37,727 nucleotides of DNA from Nitrospira sp. (GTDB taxonomy: Bacteria > Nitrospirota > Nitrospiria > Nitrospirales > Nitrospiraceae). Position numbers and translations under genes: made by a program. The notes beneath the pieces were generated by a model. That model ran no database searches, was not told where the DNA came from, and worked only from the letters and a program-made list of their open reading frames with translations. The stretch lies in NCBI GenBank assembly GCA_003135435.1, contig PLBR01000157.1:307-38033 (forward strand), written 5' to 3'. Shown here piece after piece: positions 7,461-17,100 of the stretch (the stretch's first letter is position 1; each line of letters begins with the position of its first letter).

Positions 7461-8786
7461 TTAGCGGATGATCTGAATCGCTTTCCACCGTTCCGATCGG
7501 TAGCGCAACAAGAGCAAGACCATTCGGACCGTCCAATCCGCAATCATCGCGCTCCACACGAAGAGGACATCGAGTGTGAGCCAGGGGCCTGCGATGACCG
7601 CGAGGGGCACGCGGACTCCCCACATGCCGATCGTTGTCGCCAACATGATGAACCGGGTGTCGCCGGCTCCACGTAACGATCCGGCCAGGACCATGGTGAG
7701 GGCGAGCGGTACTTGGAGGATGGCGACGATACGCAGGAACACCGTCCCGAGTTCGATGACCGCCTCATCATTGGTAAAGGCACGGAGCAGCGCATAGGGA
7801 AAGAAAAAGAACAGCACACCCATTGCGGCCATCGTCACGGTGGCCAGCCGGTTCGCCTCCCAGTTTTCCAATTTGGCCCGGACATATTTCCCCGCGCCGA
7901 TACTCTGTCCCACCATCGTGGCTGCCGCAATCGCGAAGCCATAGCCCGGTAGGAAGGACAGGGATTCGATCGACAAGCCGACTTGATGCGCGGCGTAGGT
8001 TACGGTTCCGTACAGCAACACGATTTTGGTATAGAGGATAATCCCCGCCTGCTGAAACATCCGCTCGCCGGAGACCGGTGCGCCGATCTGCCAGGCGGAG
8101 CGCAAGAGATCCCGTCGTAGGTTGAGTGATGTCCTAAAGAGATTTCGGCAGGCCCAGAGGAGATAGACCACCCCCGTTCCTTCAGCGAGACCGGTGGCCA
8201 CGGCTGCTCCGGTGACACCCCAGGCAGGGAAGCCCCAGAGTCCGTAGACCAGCGGGTAGGCGATCGTCAGATAGAGTAGGTTCACCGCGACCAAGGCGTA
8301 CATCGGAGTTTTGGTGTCTCCGGTGCCTTGCAGAATCGACGAGAGAACCTGTAGGAAGATTGTGCAGGGAATGACCAGGAAGATGAGGTTCGAGTAGGGA
8401 AGGGCCAGTGCGATGACGTCGTGCTCCGCGCCCAACAGCTCCATGGTGACACGATTCAGGGACAGTCCGAGTGCCACGAGGGAGCAGGACACGATGGCTG
8501 CCAATCCAAGGAGATGCGTGGCGGCTTCCCCAACGTCTTTGGTGCGGCGAGCGCCCCACAGCTGGGCAATGAGGACGTTTGCACCCACCGATAATCCGGA
8601 GACGAGCGTGGTGGCCATGAAGGCTAGCAACTGGCCAAGTCCGACGGCCGCAATGGATGTGGCGCCGAGACCACCGACAAGGAAGACGGCGGCGATGCCC
8701 TCGGTGCGTTGGAGCAGGCTGCTGACCGTGACTGGTAAGGCAAGGGTCAGGACGGACTTTCTGATCTGTGCAATGCGGGACACCAT
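7461..8786 (-). CDS. MATE family multidrug/sodium-type efflux transporter
   Basis: A 441-residue polytopic inner-membrane protein with about 12 hydrophobic segments in two similar halves, which is the MATE/NorM layout. The first half has LALPVTVSSLLQRTEGIAAVFLVGGLG and GLGQLLAFMATTLVSGLSVGANVLIAQLWGARR. The second half repeats the pattern with QVGLSIESLSFLPGYGFAIAAATMVGQSIGAGK. MATE proteins export cationic drugs or metabolites against Na+ or H+. The start is ATG 8786, with AGGA nine bases upstream. The gene stands alone between two direct copies of the dispersed repeat (7250-7460 and 8798-8957), so it could be lost or duplicated by recombination. The substrate is unknown. Confidence 0.92.
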   Translation of the reverse strand: MVSRIAQIRKSVLTLALPVTVSSLLQRTEGIAAVFLVGGLGATSIAAVGLGQLLAFMATTLVSGLSVGANVLIAQLWGARRTKDVGEAATHLLGLAAIVSCSLVALGLSLNRVTMELLGAEHDVIALALPYSNLIFLVIPCTIFLQVLSSILQGTGDTKTPMYALVAVNLLYLTIAYPLVYGLWGFPAWGVTGAAVATGLAEGTGVVYLLWACRNLFRTSLNLRRDLLRSAWQIGAPVSGERMFQQAGIILYTKIVLLYGTVTYAAHQVGLSIESLSFLPGYGFAIAAATMVGQSIGAGKYVRAKLENWEANRLATVTMAAMGVLFFFFPYALLRAFTNDEAVIELGTVFLRIVAILQVPLALTMVLAGSLRGAGDTRFIMLATTIGMWGVRVPLAVIAGPWLTLDVLFVWSAMIADWTVRMVLLLLRYRSERWKAIQIIR

Positions 8787-8797
8787 GGCGGGCCATC

Positions 8798-8957
8798 CTA
8801 ACAGGATGCTGACCTAACAGGATGCTGAAAAAATCCGCCAGCGTCACAGGCCGTGGCGCGAGAAGCGCGAGACAGGCGAGAAAGGCGCGACGTGGACAGA
8901 TTGGATTCCCACCTCGTCTCGCCCGTCCCGCTAGTCTCGCTCGGCTATCCTGCGGGC
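8798..8957. repeat. Dispersed repeat copy
   Basis: It begins with a doubled CTAACAGGATGCTGA, continues as AAAAATCCGCCAGC and a palindromic GTCACAGGCCGTGGCGCGAGAAGCGCGAG segment, and ends CGCCCGTCCCGCTAGTCTCGCTCGGCTATCCTGCGGG. In place of the 9-nt-periodic hairpin it has a short unrelated middle. It is a direct repeat with respect to 7250-7460 and separates the divergent MATE and DUF2779 genes. Confidence 0.8.
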
Positions 8958-8996
8958 TGGACAAAGGTGTGTCTGTCCGATTAGGGTCGTCATACC

Positions 8997-10520
8997 ATGA
9001 CTGAACTCAATGATCTCTCACCGGTTCCTCTTCCGAAGGCCCCGCGATTGTCAAAATCTAAATTCCTGTCTGGGCTTCAATGTCACAAGCGCCTGTACCT
9101 CGATGTCTATCATCCTTTTCTCGCGACCAAGCCTGATGCGGCGACCCAGGCGATGTTTGAGATGGGAACAGAAGTCGGGGAATTGGCCAGGAGTCGCTTC
9201 CCAGGCGGTGTATTGGTGACAGCGGGCTATCGCCAGACAGAAGCCGCTCTTACCCAGACGGCTACCCTGATCCAGGACCTCACGGTGCCGGCGATTTTCG
9301 AAGCGGCGTTCTTGCACGGTGGGGTGCTGATTCGCGCGGATATTCTAGAGCGTGTTCCAGCCGCGGAGGGGCAGCCCTGTGCCTGGCGTCTGATTGAGGT
9401 CAAGTCTTCAACGAAGGTCAAAGACGTGCATCTCGAAGATCTCGCCGTTCAAAGCGAAGTGATACTGGGCGCAGGGCTGACGCTCGTCTCCGTCTGTCTC
9501 ATGCATATCAATACCGGGTATCTGTATCGAGATGGGGCAATCGATCTGACGGAGTTATTTGCGATTCAGGATCTGTCCGAGGCTGTGGCTCAACGACGGG
9601 TTGCTGTGCCCGAGCGGTTGGCCGAGATGAGCCGCATATTGTTGCAGCCGCAACCTCCTGTCATTGAGCCGGATCGGCATTGTCATACGCCCTACGATTG
9701 TCCCTTCTGGGAACATTGCACCAAAGACAAACCGGCGCGGTGGATTCATTATTTACCGGGATCGAAGCAGGTAGTCAGTCAGTTGACTCAACAGGGGGTG
9801 ACGACGATCGATGAGATTCCGGCCGGTACAAAACTGTCGCCAGTTCAGCGTCGTGTGAAGGAGAATGTCGAGTGGGTGTCTGCGAAGCTCGGCCCTGTGT
9901 TGAAGGCCGTGCAGTATCCGGTACATCACCTCGATTTTGAAACGGTCATGCTGGCGGTGCCTCGATTCTCGGAGACGAGACCCTATCAAGCTCTTCCGGT
10001 TCAGTGGTCGAATCATATTGAGCAGGCAACTGGTGAACTGCGTCACGAGGAGTTTCTGCACAAGGATGTGAGCGATCCCCGGAAGATTCTTGCCGAATCC
10101 TTGCTGGAATCTCTGGGGGACCGGGGGAGTATCTGTGTGTACTCGCCTTATGAAAAGTCTGTGATCGAGCAGTTGGCCGTGGTTCTTCCTTCGTTGCGAA
10201 CCGCTCTTCAGGCATTAGTGAAGCGCATCTGGGATCTGCATCCGATCGTGCGCGATCACTACTATCATCCACACTTTGACGGCTCCTACTCACTGAAAGA
10301 GGTCCTCCCTGCTCTCGTCCCATCGTTAGGGTATGACGACCTGGCGATCAAAGAGGGAGGGCATGCTGCCAGTCAGTACTACCGTATGGTCTTTGTCGAA
10401 ACGGATTGGGTCGAGCGGGCGACGATTGAAGAGTCCCTGCTGCGATACTGCGCGCGAGATACCTTGGCGATGGTCGAGCTCAGACGAGCGTTGAAGGAAA
10501 AGGCAGAGATGAAAGGCTAA
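8997..10520 (+). CDS. DUF2779 protein: RecB/Cas4-like nuclease fused to a DnaQ-like exonuclease
   Basis: A 507-residue protein with two nuclease-like halves. In the N-terminal half, Cys29 (LSGLQCHKRLY) and a cluster Cys229, Cys235, Cys241 suggest a Cas4/AddB-type iron-sulfur cluster. RADILE followed by LIEVKSST (Glu134, Lys136) gives the D-ExK core of a PD-(D/E)XK nuclease. The C-terminal half (DUF2779) starts with HHLDFETV (Asp313, Glu315) and has YSPYEKSVIEQL and a late RYCARDTLAMVE (Asp488), matching the DEDD exonuclease pattern of DnaQ-like RNase H folds. The family is widespread, and its function is not established to my knowledge. A DNA processing, repair or defence role is an inference from the domains. 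The gene is monocistronic; the start is ATG 8997. Confidence 0.8.
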   Translation: MTELNDLSPVPLPKAPRLSKSKFLSGLQCHKRLYLDVYHPFLATKPDAATQAMFEMGTEVGELARSRFPGGVLVTAGYRQTEAALTQTATLIQDLTVPAIFEAAFLHGGVLIRADILERVPAAEGQPCAWRLIEVKSSTKVKDVHLEDLAVQSEVILGAGLTLVSVCLMHINTGYLYRDGAIDLTELFAIQDLSEAVAQRRVAVPERLAEMSRILLQPQPPVIEPDRHCHTPYDCPFWEHCTKDKPARWIHYLPGSKQVVSQLTQQGVTTIDEIPAGTKLSPVQRRVKENVEWVSAKLGPVLKAVQYPVHHLDFETVMLAVPRFSETRPYQALPVQWSNHIEQATGELRHEEFLHKDVSDPRKILAESLLESLGDRGSICVYSPYEKSVIEQLAVVLPSLRTALQALVKRIWDLHPIVRDHYYHPHFDGSYSLKEVLPALVPSLGYDDLAIKEGGHAASQYYRMVFVETDWVERATIEESLLRYCARDTLAMVELRRALKEKAEMKG

Positions 10521-10651
10521 TGAGCTACTGATTCGTTGGCCGTACTATACTGTAAGGCCAATGGTGTGCTCGAGGGCAGATGGGTAAAGACTCGTATGCT
10601 GCGCATCCGACGGCCATGATGATGAAGCCGTCGGCACGAGCGAGCTTGGTT

Positions 10652-10741
10652 TGGCGGAGAGGGTGGGGATCGAACCCACGGTCCCGTTGCCAGGACAGCA
10701 GTTTTCGAGACTGCCCGATTCGGCCACTCTCGCACCTCTCC
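10652..10741 (-). tRNA. tRNA-Ser (anticodon CGA)
   Basis: On the minus strand, acceptor GGAGAGG pairs with CCTCTCC, followed by discriminator G and an encoded CCA. The anticodon arm is GCAGT-CTCGAAA-ACTGC, giving anticodon CGA (Ser, codon UCG). A long variable arm (GTCCTGGCAACGGGAC region) and the T arm GTGGGTTCGATCCCCAC fit a class II serine tRNA of about 90 nt. Confidence 0.95.
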
Positions 10742-11031
10742 GCGTGGTAGAACTCGCCTCACGCAAGGGTAGTGGTGGGGCGAATGTATCGTCGTTGCGA
10801 TCGGCTGGGGGGAGCTTACCTTGGGGAGTGTGATTTTTCAATCAGTTTTCTTCATTTTCTGCAAGCCTCAGTCCAGGCAATACAAGTTTATTATGGAAGA
10901 CTGTCGTCGTGGAAAAGTAAAACATTCTTTCGAATTTTCACCAGGTCTACTACTCTGTCCATAGGCGTGGGTGATGAGGCGAGAATCAGTCCTCACCGTG
11001 GCTGAACGCTGGTCTTATACCTTTGGGTTTC

Positions 11032-11059
11032 GATGATAGCCCTTCCGAGGGGTATCATC
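11032..11059. promoter_or_regulatory. Inverted repeat just upstream of the NRPS promoter
   Basis: GATGATAGCCC and GGGGTATCATC, separated by TTCCGA, are complementary at 10 of 11 positions counting wobble. It lies 12 bp before the putative -35 box of the synthetase operon, so it may be an operator or a terminator-like hairpin insulating the operon. The rest of the 10742-11121 gap is AT-richer than its surroundings and shows no gene. Confidence 0.45.
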
Positions 11060-11071
11060 CACAGCGCGTCC

Positions 11072-11106
11072 TTGACAGAATGCCTGGCGGTCTTCTACCT
11101 AGTAGA
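11072..11106 (+). promoter_or_regulatory. Putative promoter of the NRPS operon
   Basis: A perfect TTGACA at 11072-11077 lies about 45 bp before the start codon. The matching -10 region (11095-11106, CTACCTAGTAGA) is weak, which fits a promoter needing an activator. The start is close, so the leader would be very short. Confidence 0.4.
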
Positions 11107-11121
11107 TAGGTCTAACCATTG

Positions 11122-14100
11122 ATGCCAAAGCCTCTGCCTCCGGCTAGTCACAGTCTCGCTGACCTCTTCGAGTTTTGTTGCCATCGAAAGCCGCAAGAAC
11201 TCGCCTATGCCTGTGTTCGCGACAACCTCGAACTTGAGAGTCAGCTGACTTATGGCGAGCTGGAACACACGGTGCGCTCACTTGCCGGCCATCTAGCACG
11301 CAGGGCTCGACCTGGAACGAGAGCCCTTCTCCTCTACCCACAGGGGCTCGATGTCGTCTGCGCGTTCTGGGCCTGTATGTGTGCCGGACTGGTGCCGGTT
11401 CCTGCTCCCGCTCCGGATCCCGTCAGGCGGAAGCACAGTCTGCCAAGGCTCCGCGCCATTATCGAGGATGCTCAGGTGTCGCTGGTGCTCACAACCTCTG
11501 GTATCGATGCCGTTTCTTCGGACCTTTCGGTCGCCAAGGATGGGAACCAGATCGAATGGATGGCCACCGATCAACCCTACGATCAAGCCGATACGGTCGA
11601 GTTGCCACGTCTCAATGAAACTGCCCTTGCCTATTTGCAATATACCTCAGGATCGACGGCCACTCCTCGTGGCGTCATGGTCAGCCATGGGAATGTGGTG
11701 TCTCATTGCAAGGCCTTGAGTCTGGCCGGAGGAGTGTCGGACCGTAGCCGGTCGCTCTGCTGGCTGCCATATTTCCATGACTATGGATTACTGCATGGAA
11801 TCATCGCCCCCTTCTATGCTGGTATCCCTGCCTATCTGATGTCACCCATCACGTTTCTCAGGCGACCGCTACGTTGGCTTGAAGCGGTGTCTCGATTTTC
11901 CATCACGCACAGCGGGGGACCAAATTTTTCCTACGAGTCTTGTCTTCGGGCTGCCCGGCAACAGCGTGAGTGGCAGGCTGACTTGAGTACGTGGACAGTT
12001 GCAAGTTGCGGCGCAGAACCCATCCATGCGGATACGGTTCAGCAGTTTATCGAAACCTTTGGACCTCAGGGTTTCCGGCGAACGTCGTTTGCGCCGGCGT
12101 ATGGACTCGCCGAAGCCACGCTGTTGGTGACGATGAAGAGGGCTGAGGCTGAGCCGACGTTCTTGAAGGTAGAGGCAGAGGCATTGGCTGACTCGATTGT
12201 CAAAGAGTCTTCCTCGTTAGAAAGAGGGACTCGGACATTGGTCGGATGCGGGGAGCCCCTCGAAGAGACTCGTGTACTGATTGTGAATCCTACGACCCAG
12301 AGCTCATGCCAGGCCGGTGTAGTGGGAGAAGTGTGGCTGGCCGGGGCTGGGATCGCCACCGGATACTGGGGGCGACCGGAGGAAAGTGACGCTACGTTTA
12401 AGGCTACCCTCGCTGGGTCAGGAGAGGGCCCCTATTTACGGACTGGAGATCTTGGATTCATTCATCGGGGAGAGCTGTTTCTGACCGGCCGGCTCAAGGA
12501 GCTGATCATTGTGCGGGGGCGGAACTATTATCCCCATGATTTGGAGTGGACGGCAGAGCAAGCGCATCCGGGATTGCGTCGAGGATGTGGAGCGGCCTTC
12601 TCGATTGAGAGCGAGTCCGGAGAGCGCGTGGTGCTGGTCTATGAGATTGAGAAGAAGTTGCCTGAATCAGACATGTCGGAGGTGATGAGCTGTATCCGTC
12701 GCGCGCTTGCTGACGAGTATGAACTGGAAGTCCACAATGTGGTGCTGGTCAAATCCGGAACGATTCCAAGAACGTCCAGCGGAAAAATTCAGCGGCACGC
12801 CTGTAGGGCGGACTTTGAGTCCGGACAGCTCGCCGTGGTTGGGACGAGTACGCTGGGGACGACCGAGGAGAATCAGAATGTTGAGCCGCTGAACGAGATT
12901 CCACGAACTCCGGTCGAGAATAGACTGCTTGATATCTGGCAGGAGGTGCTGGGAGGACCTCAGCCACGACGCCATGCGAACTTTTTCGCGCTCGGGGGCA
13001 ATTCTCTGCTTGCTGCACAGGTTGTAGCACGAATATTCGATGTGTTCCACGTCGAACTCCCTCTCAGTATTGTCTTTGAATATCCGACATTTTCTGCGCT
13101 GGCCACTCGTGTCAGTGAACTCAGCACCAGTAAGAATAAGACGGAGACTGCCGTGGAGGGGCTTGGATTCTCAGCCGGCGGCGGCGGGCTGCAGATTCCT
13201 CTCGTACCGCTTTCCCCGGTATCAAGACAAGGCAGGATGTCTCTCAGTTTCTCTCAGCAGCGACTCTGGTTCTTGGAGCAGGTTCATCCTGGCAGCTCGA
13301 TTAATCATATTTCCATGGGTGTACGTATACGGGGTCCTCTCAATCCAAAGAAGTTGGAGCGGTCGGTGCAGGAAATCATCCGTCGACACGAGGTTCTTCG
13401 AACCCGTTTCGGATCGGAGAGGGGCGAGGGATTCGCGGAAATATCCGGTGAGTCGGTCTTCACGATGGGACAGCATGATCTCCAGGCACTGAACCAGAGA
13501 GAGCAAGAAACAGAGGTCCGGCAGCTCCTACGAACGGAGGCCAGCCAACCGTTTGATCTCGGAAGGGGGCCGTTGTTCAGGGTCGCGTTGATGGCACTCG
13601 ACCAGGATCAGCATGTCCTGGCGCTGACATTCCATCGCCTCATAGCCGATGGGTGGTCTCTGCGTGTTTTCTGTAAAGAATTGGCTCTCCTTTACGAAGC
13701 CGGCGCTGAGGTTCGAAGGGCTCGACTATCCAATCTGGGCGTTCAGTATGTGGACTATGCGAAGTGGCAACGAACCAGGCTCAGTCAAGGCCTTCGTGAG
13801 GTACATCGAGAATACTGGATCGGACAGTTGAGCGGTGCACGCCCTCCCGTCGAGCTACCGGCTGACCGGCCGCGGCCGCGTATACGGACGTTTGAGGGAG
13901 GTGTGCGCTCACGGGCTCTCTCTCCCGGACTTGCGGCTGCCTTGGATATGTTCTGCCAACAGCATGGTGTGACCACGTTCATGGTGCTGTATGCGGTCTT
14001 TGTGACATGGCTGCATCGCTACACACAAGAGTCTGATGTCGTGGTCGGATCGGTAGTGGCCTGCAGGCGGCGCGTGGAGCTCGAGGATGTGATCGGGTAC

Positions 14101-17100
14101 TGTGTGAATACGGTGGCGTTGCGGTCTGAACTCTCGGACGGACTCACTGGGCAAGACTTGTTGAAACAGGTACGCCGTGTGGTGATAGATGCCTATGATC
14201 ATCAAGAACTGCCGTTTGAAGAGGTGATCGAGGCGCTGTCATTACGACGTGAGGGGATGCTTTCCCCGCTCTTCAACGTGATGATTGTGTGTGAAGACGA
14301 CCCCTTGGCCGCGTTCAAAATCAGAGATCTTGAGGCGACCCATCTTCCATGGGAGCCGACCGTGTCGGAGTTCGACTTGGTCTTGATGGTCGTGAACAAG
14401 GTTCAGGGCTTGGAACTGGCATTGCTCTACGATTCCACGATTTTTGACGAGTCGACCGTCAGTCGCATGTTGGGACAGCTCGAGACGCTCCTTGGGGAAT
14501 TCATCAAGAAACCTGAGTCCCGTCTTTGTGGACTATCATTACTCACGTCGGAAGAGCGTCGGCACATTCTCCTGGAATGGAACCAAACCAAAGTTCCGGT
14601 TTCGCTTTCTGCCGGTGTCCACGCTCTCATCGAGGCGCAGGTTGAGCGGACTCCCGACGCGATCGCCGTCATCTGTGGAGACGAATCCCTCAGCTACCAG
14701 GAGTTGAACCGACGTGCGAACCGAGTTGCCCGTGCCTTGCAAAAGTTAGGGGTATGCGCCGATCTGCCGGTGGGTCTCTGCGTTGAGCGCTCGGTGGACG
14801 GTATCGTGGGTCTCTTGGGTATTCTCAAGGCGGGGGGGGGCTATGTTCCCTTGGATCCGTCCTTTCCCGATCACCGCCTCCGGCTCATGCTGGATGATGC
14901 GCAGGTTTCTATCGTAGTGACGCAGGGGCACCTCCGCGGTCTTTTACACAGCTATGGCGGCTGGGTATGTGATGTGGAGACACTTTGTGATCCCACGGTG
15001 AGCGGAGGGGGTGAGAATCTCGCGACCCCCGTTCTCCCTGATCAGCTTGCCTATATCATGTACACTTCGGGGTCGACCGGGAGGCCCAAAGGTGTGGCAG
15101 TGACACACCGCAATCTGGTGATCTCTCTTAGTGCCAGACTTCTGTATTATCCGGAACAGGTGTCCCGGTTATTGCTGACCTTCTCTCTGGGCTTTGATGG
15201 ATCCGTGACGGGTATTTTCTGGACGTTGTTGCAAGGAGGGCAATTAGTCATTCCCTCTGAGGCCGCCCATCGCGATCCCACAGCGCTTGCTGCGCTCGTC
15301 GAGTATCACCATATCTCCCATGTTGTGTGGGTACCCTCTTTATACAATGCCGTGCTCGGTGAGGCGTTGAATACCCAGTTGGAATCACTTCGCGTCGTCA
15401 TTACCGCTGCCGAGAGTCTTTCACTTGAACTCGTCCGACGGCACTATCAGCTATTGCCTAATGCCACGCTGTACAACGAATATGGGCCGACGGAAGCCAC
15501 GGTCTGGTGTAGCGTGTATCAAACGACCCGCGAGGAAGCAGGGGCTCGAGTGCCGATCGGAAAACCGATCAACAATATGCAACTCTATGTGCTGGATGCG
15601 GACCTTGAGCCGCTTCCCATTGGCGTACCGGGGGAGCTGTATGTGGCGGGGGATTGTCTGGCTCGCGGATATGTGAACCAGCCGCAGTTGACCAAAGAGC
15701 GGTTTCTTGCGCGCCCCCACGTGGCTGGTGCCAGGCTGTATCGGACCGGCGACCGGGCTCGGTACCGCAAGGACGGCAATGTGGAGTTTCTTGGGCGGGT
15801 GGATCAGCAGGTCAAGCTGCGTGGGTATCGGATCGAATTGGGTGAAGTCGAATATGTGCTGAGTAACGCTCCAGGCGTGTATCAAGCTGCGGTTCTGCTT
15901 CGACAGGATAAGCCGGAGCAGCAACGGCTGGTGGGCTATGTGACCGGCCAGCCAGAGCTCAAAGCGATGCTCGATCAGGTGCGGAGTTATGCCGCGGCCA
16001 GATTACCACAATATATGGTGCCGTCCGTCATCCTGTGGGTGGAAGTCATGCCACTCACTGCGACAGGAAAAATCAATCGAAGTGCGCTTCCTGTTCCGGA
16101 AGAGACAACAGGCCAGGCGGCAACAAAGACTGCTCCAAGGAATCAGGTAGAAGAGGCGTTGGCCGAGCTTTGGAAGTCTGTTCTTGGTGTGCCAGAGGCT
16201 GGCATCCATGACAATTTCTTTGAGCGAGGAGGCCACTCCATTTTGGCCACACAGCTTGTCTCCCGGATGCGCGAAGTCTTTGATGTTGAAGTCTCGCTAC
16301 GGGTACTTTTTGAGCGACCGACTATCATGGGTTTGGCCGAAGAAGTGACGCGTTTGCGCCGTGGGGAGCGGAAGGCTTCAGAGATTCCGCCGATCGTTCG
16401 GGTGCCCCGAGACAAGCCCCTGCCCCTTTCCTATTCTCAGCAACGCATGTGGCTCATGTATCGGCTGGCTCCTGAAGGCACGGCGTATAACATGCCGTTT
16501 GCCTCGCGACAGATGGGTCCACTCAACAAATCGGCCCTTCGGCGTACGATTGACGCCATCTGTAGCCGTCATGAGGCGTTCAGGACGACCTTTGCGATGA
16601 CGGGTGAGGGACCGGTCCAAATCGTCAGCCCCTTCCGGCCTCCTCATTGGGTTGAAGTTGATCTCTCACAGCTGCCGAGCGAACAGCGATGGCGGGAGGC
16701 GGCCCGGCTGGTGGGGTATGAAGCGAACCAGCCGTTCGATCTTGAGAAGGGCCCCTTGGCAAAGTTCTTATTGATTGAGGTCGAGCCCGAGGATCATGTG
16801 CTGGTGCTCACGATGCACCATATCATCGGAGACCAGTGGTCGTTCGGGGTGATCGGGAGTGAGTTTGCGTTCTTCTACAACGCGTTCTGCCAAGGGGAGA
16901 CTCCTTCTGCCAAGCCGCTGCTCCTCCAGTATGCCGACTATGCGGTTTGGGAGCGGCATTGTCTCACCGATGATCGGCTCAGCACACAGTCGGATTATTG
17001 GCAGAAGAGTCTGGCAGGACTTTCCAGGCTCTCGTTGCCGACTGATTATCCCCGGCCCGTAATGCAAACGTTTAACGGTTCGCATTGTATGCTGGAGTTG

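Noticed and set aside
9946-10323. Minus-strand 125-codon frame inside the DUF2779 gene
   Set aside because: It is the complement of a well-supported gene, and its translation is low-complexity with no motif.
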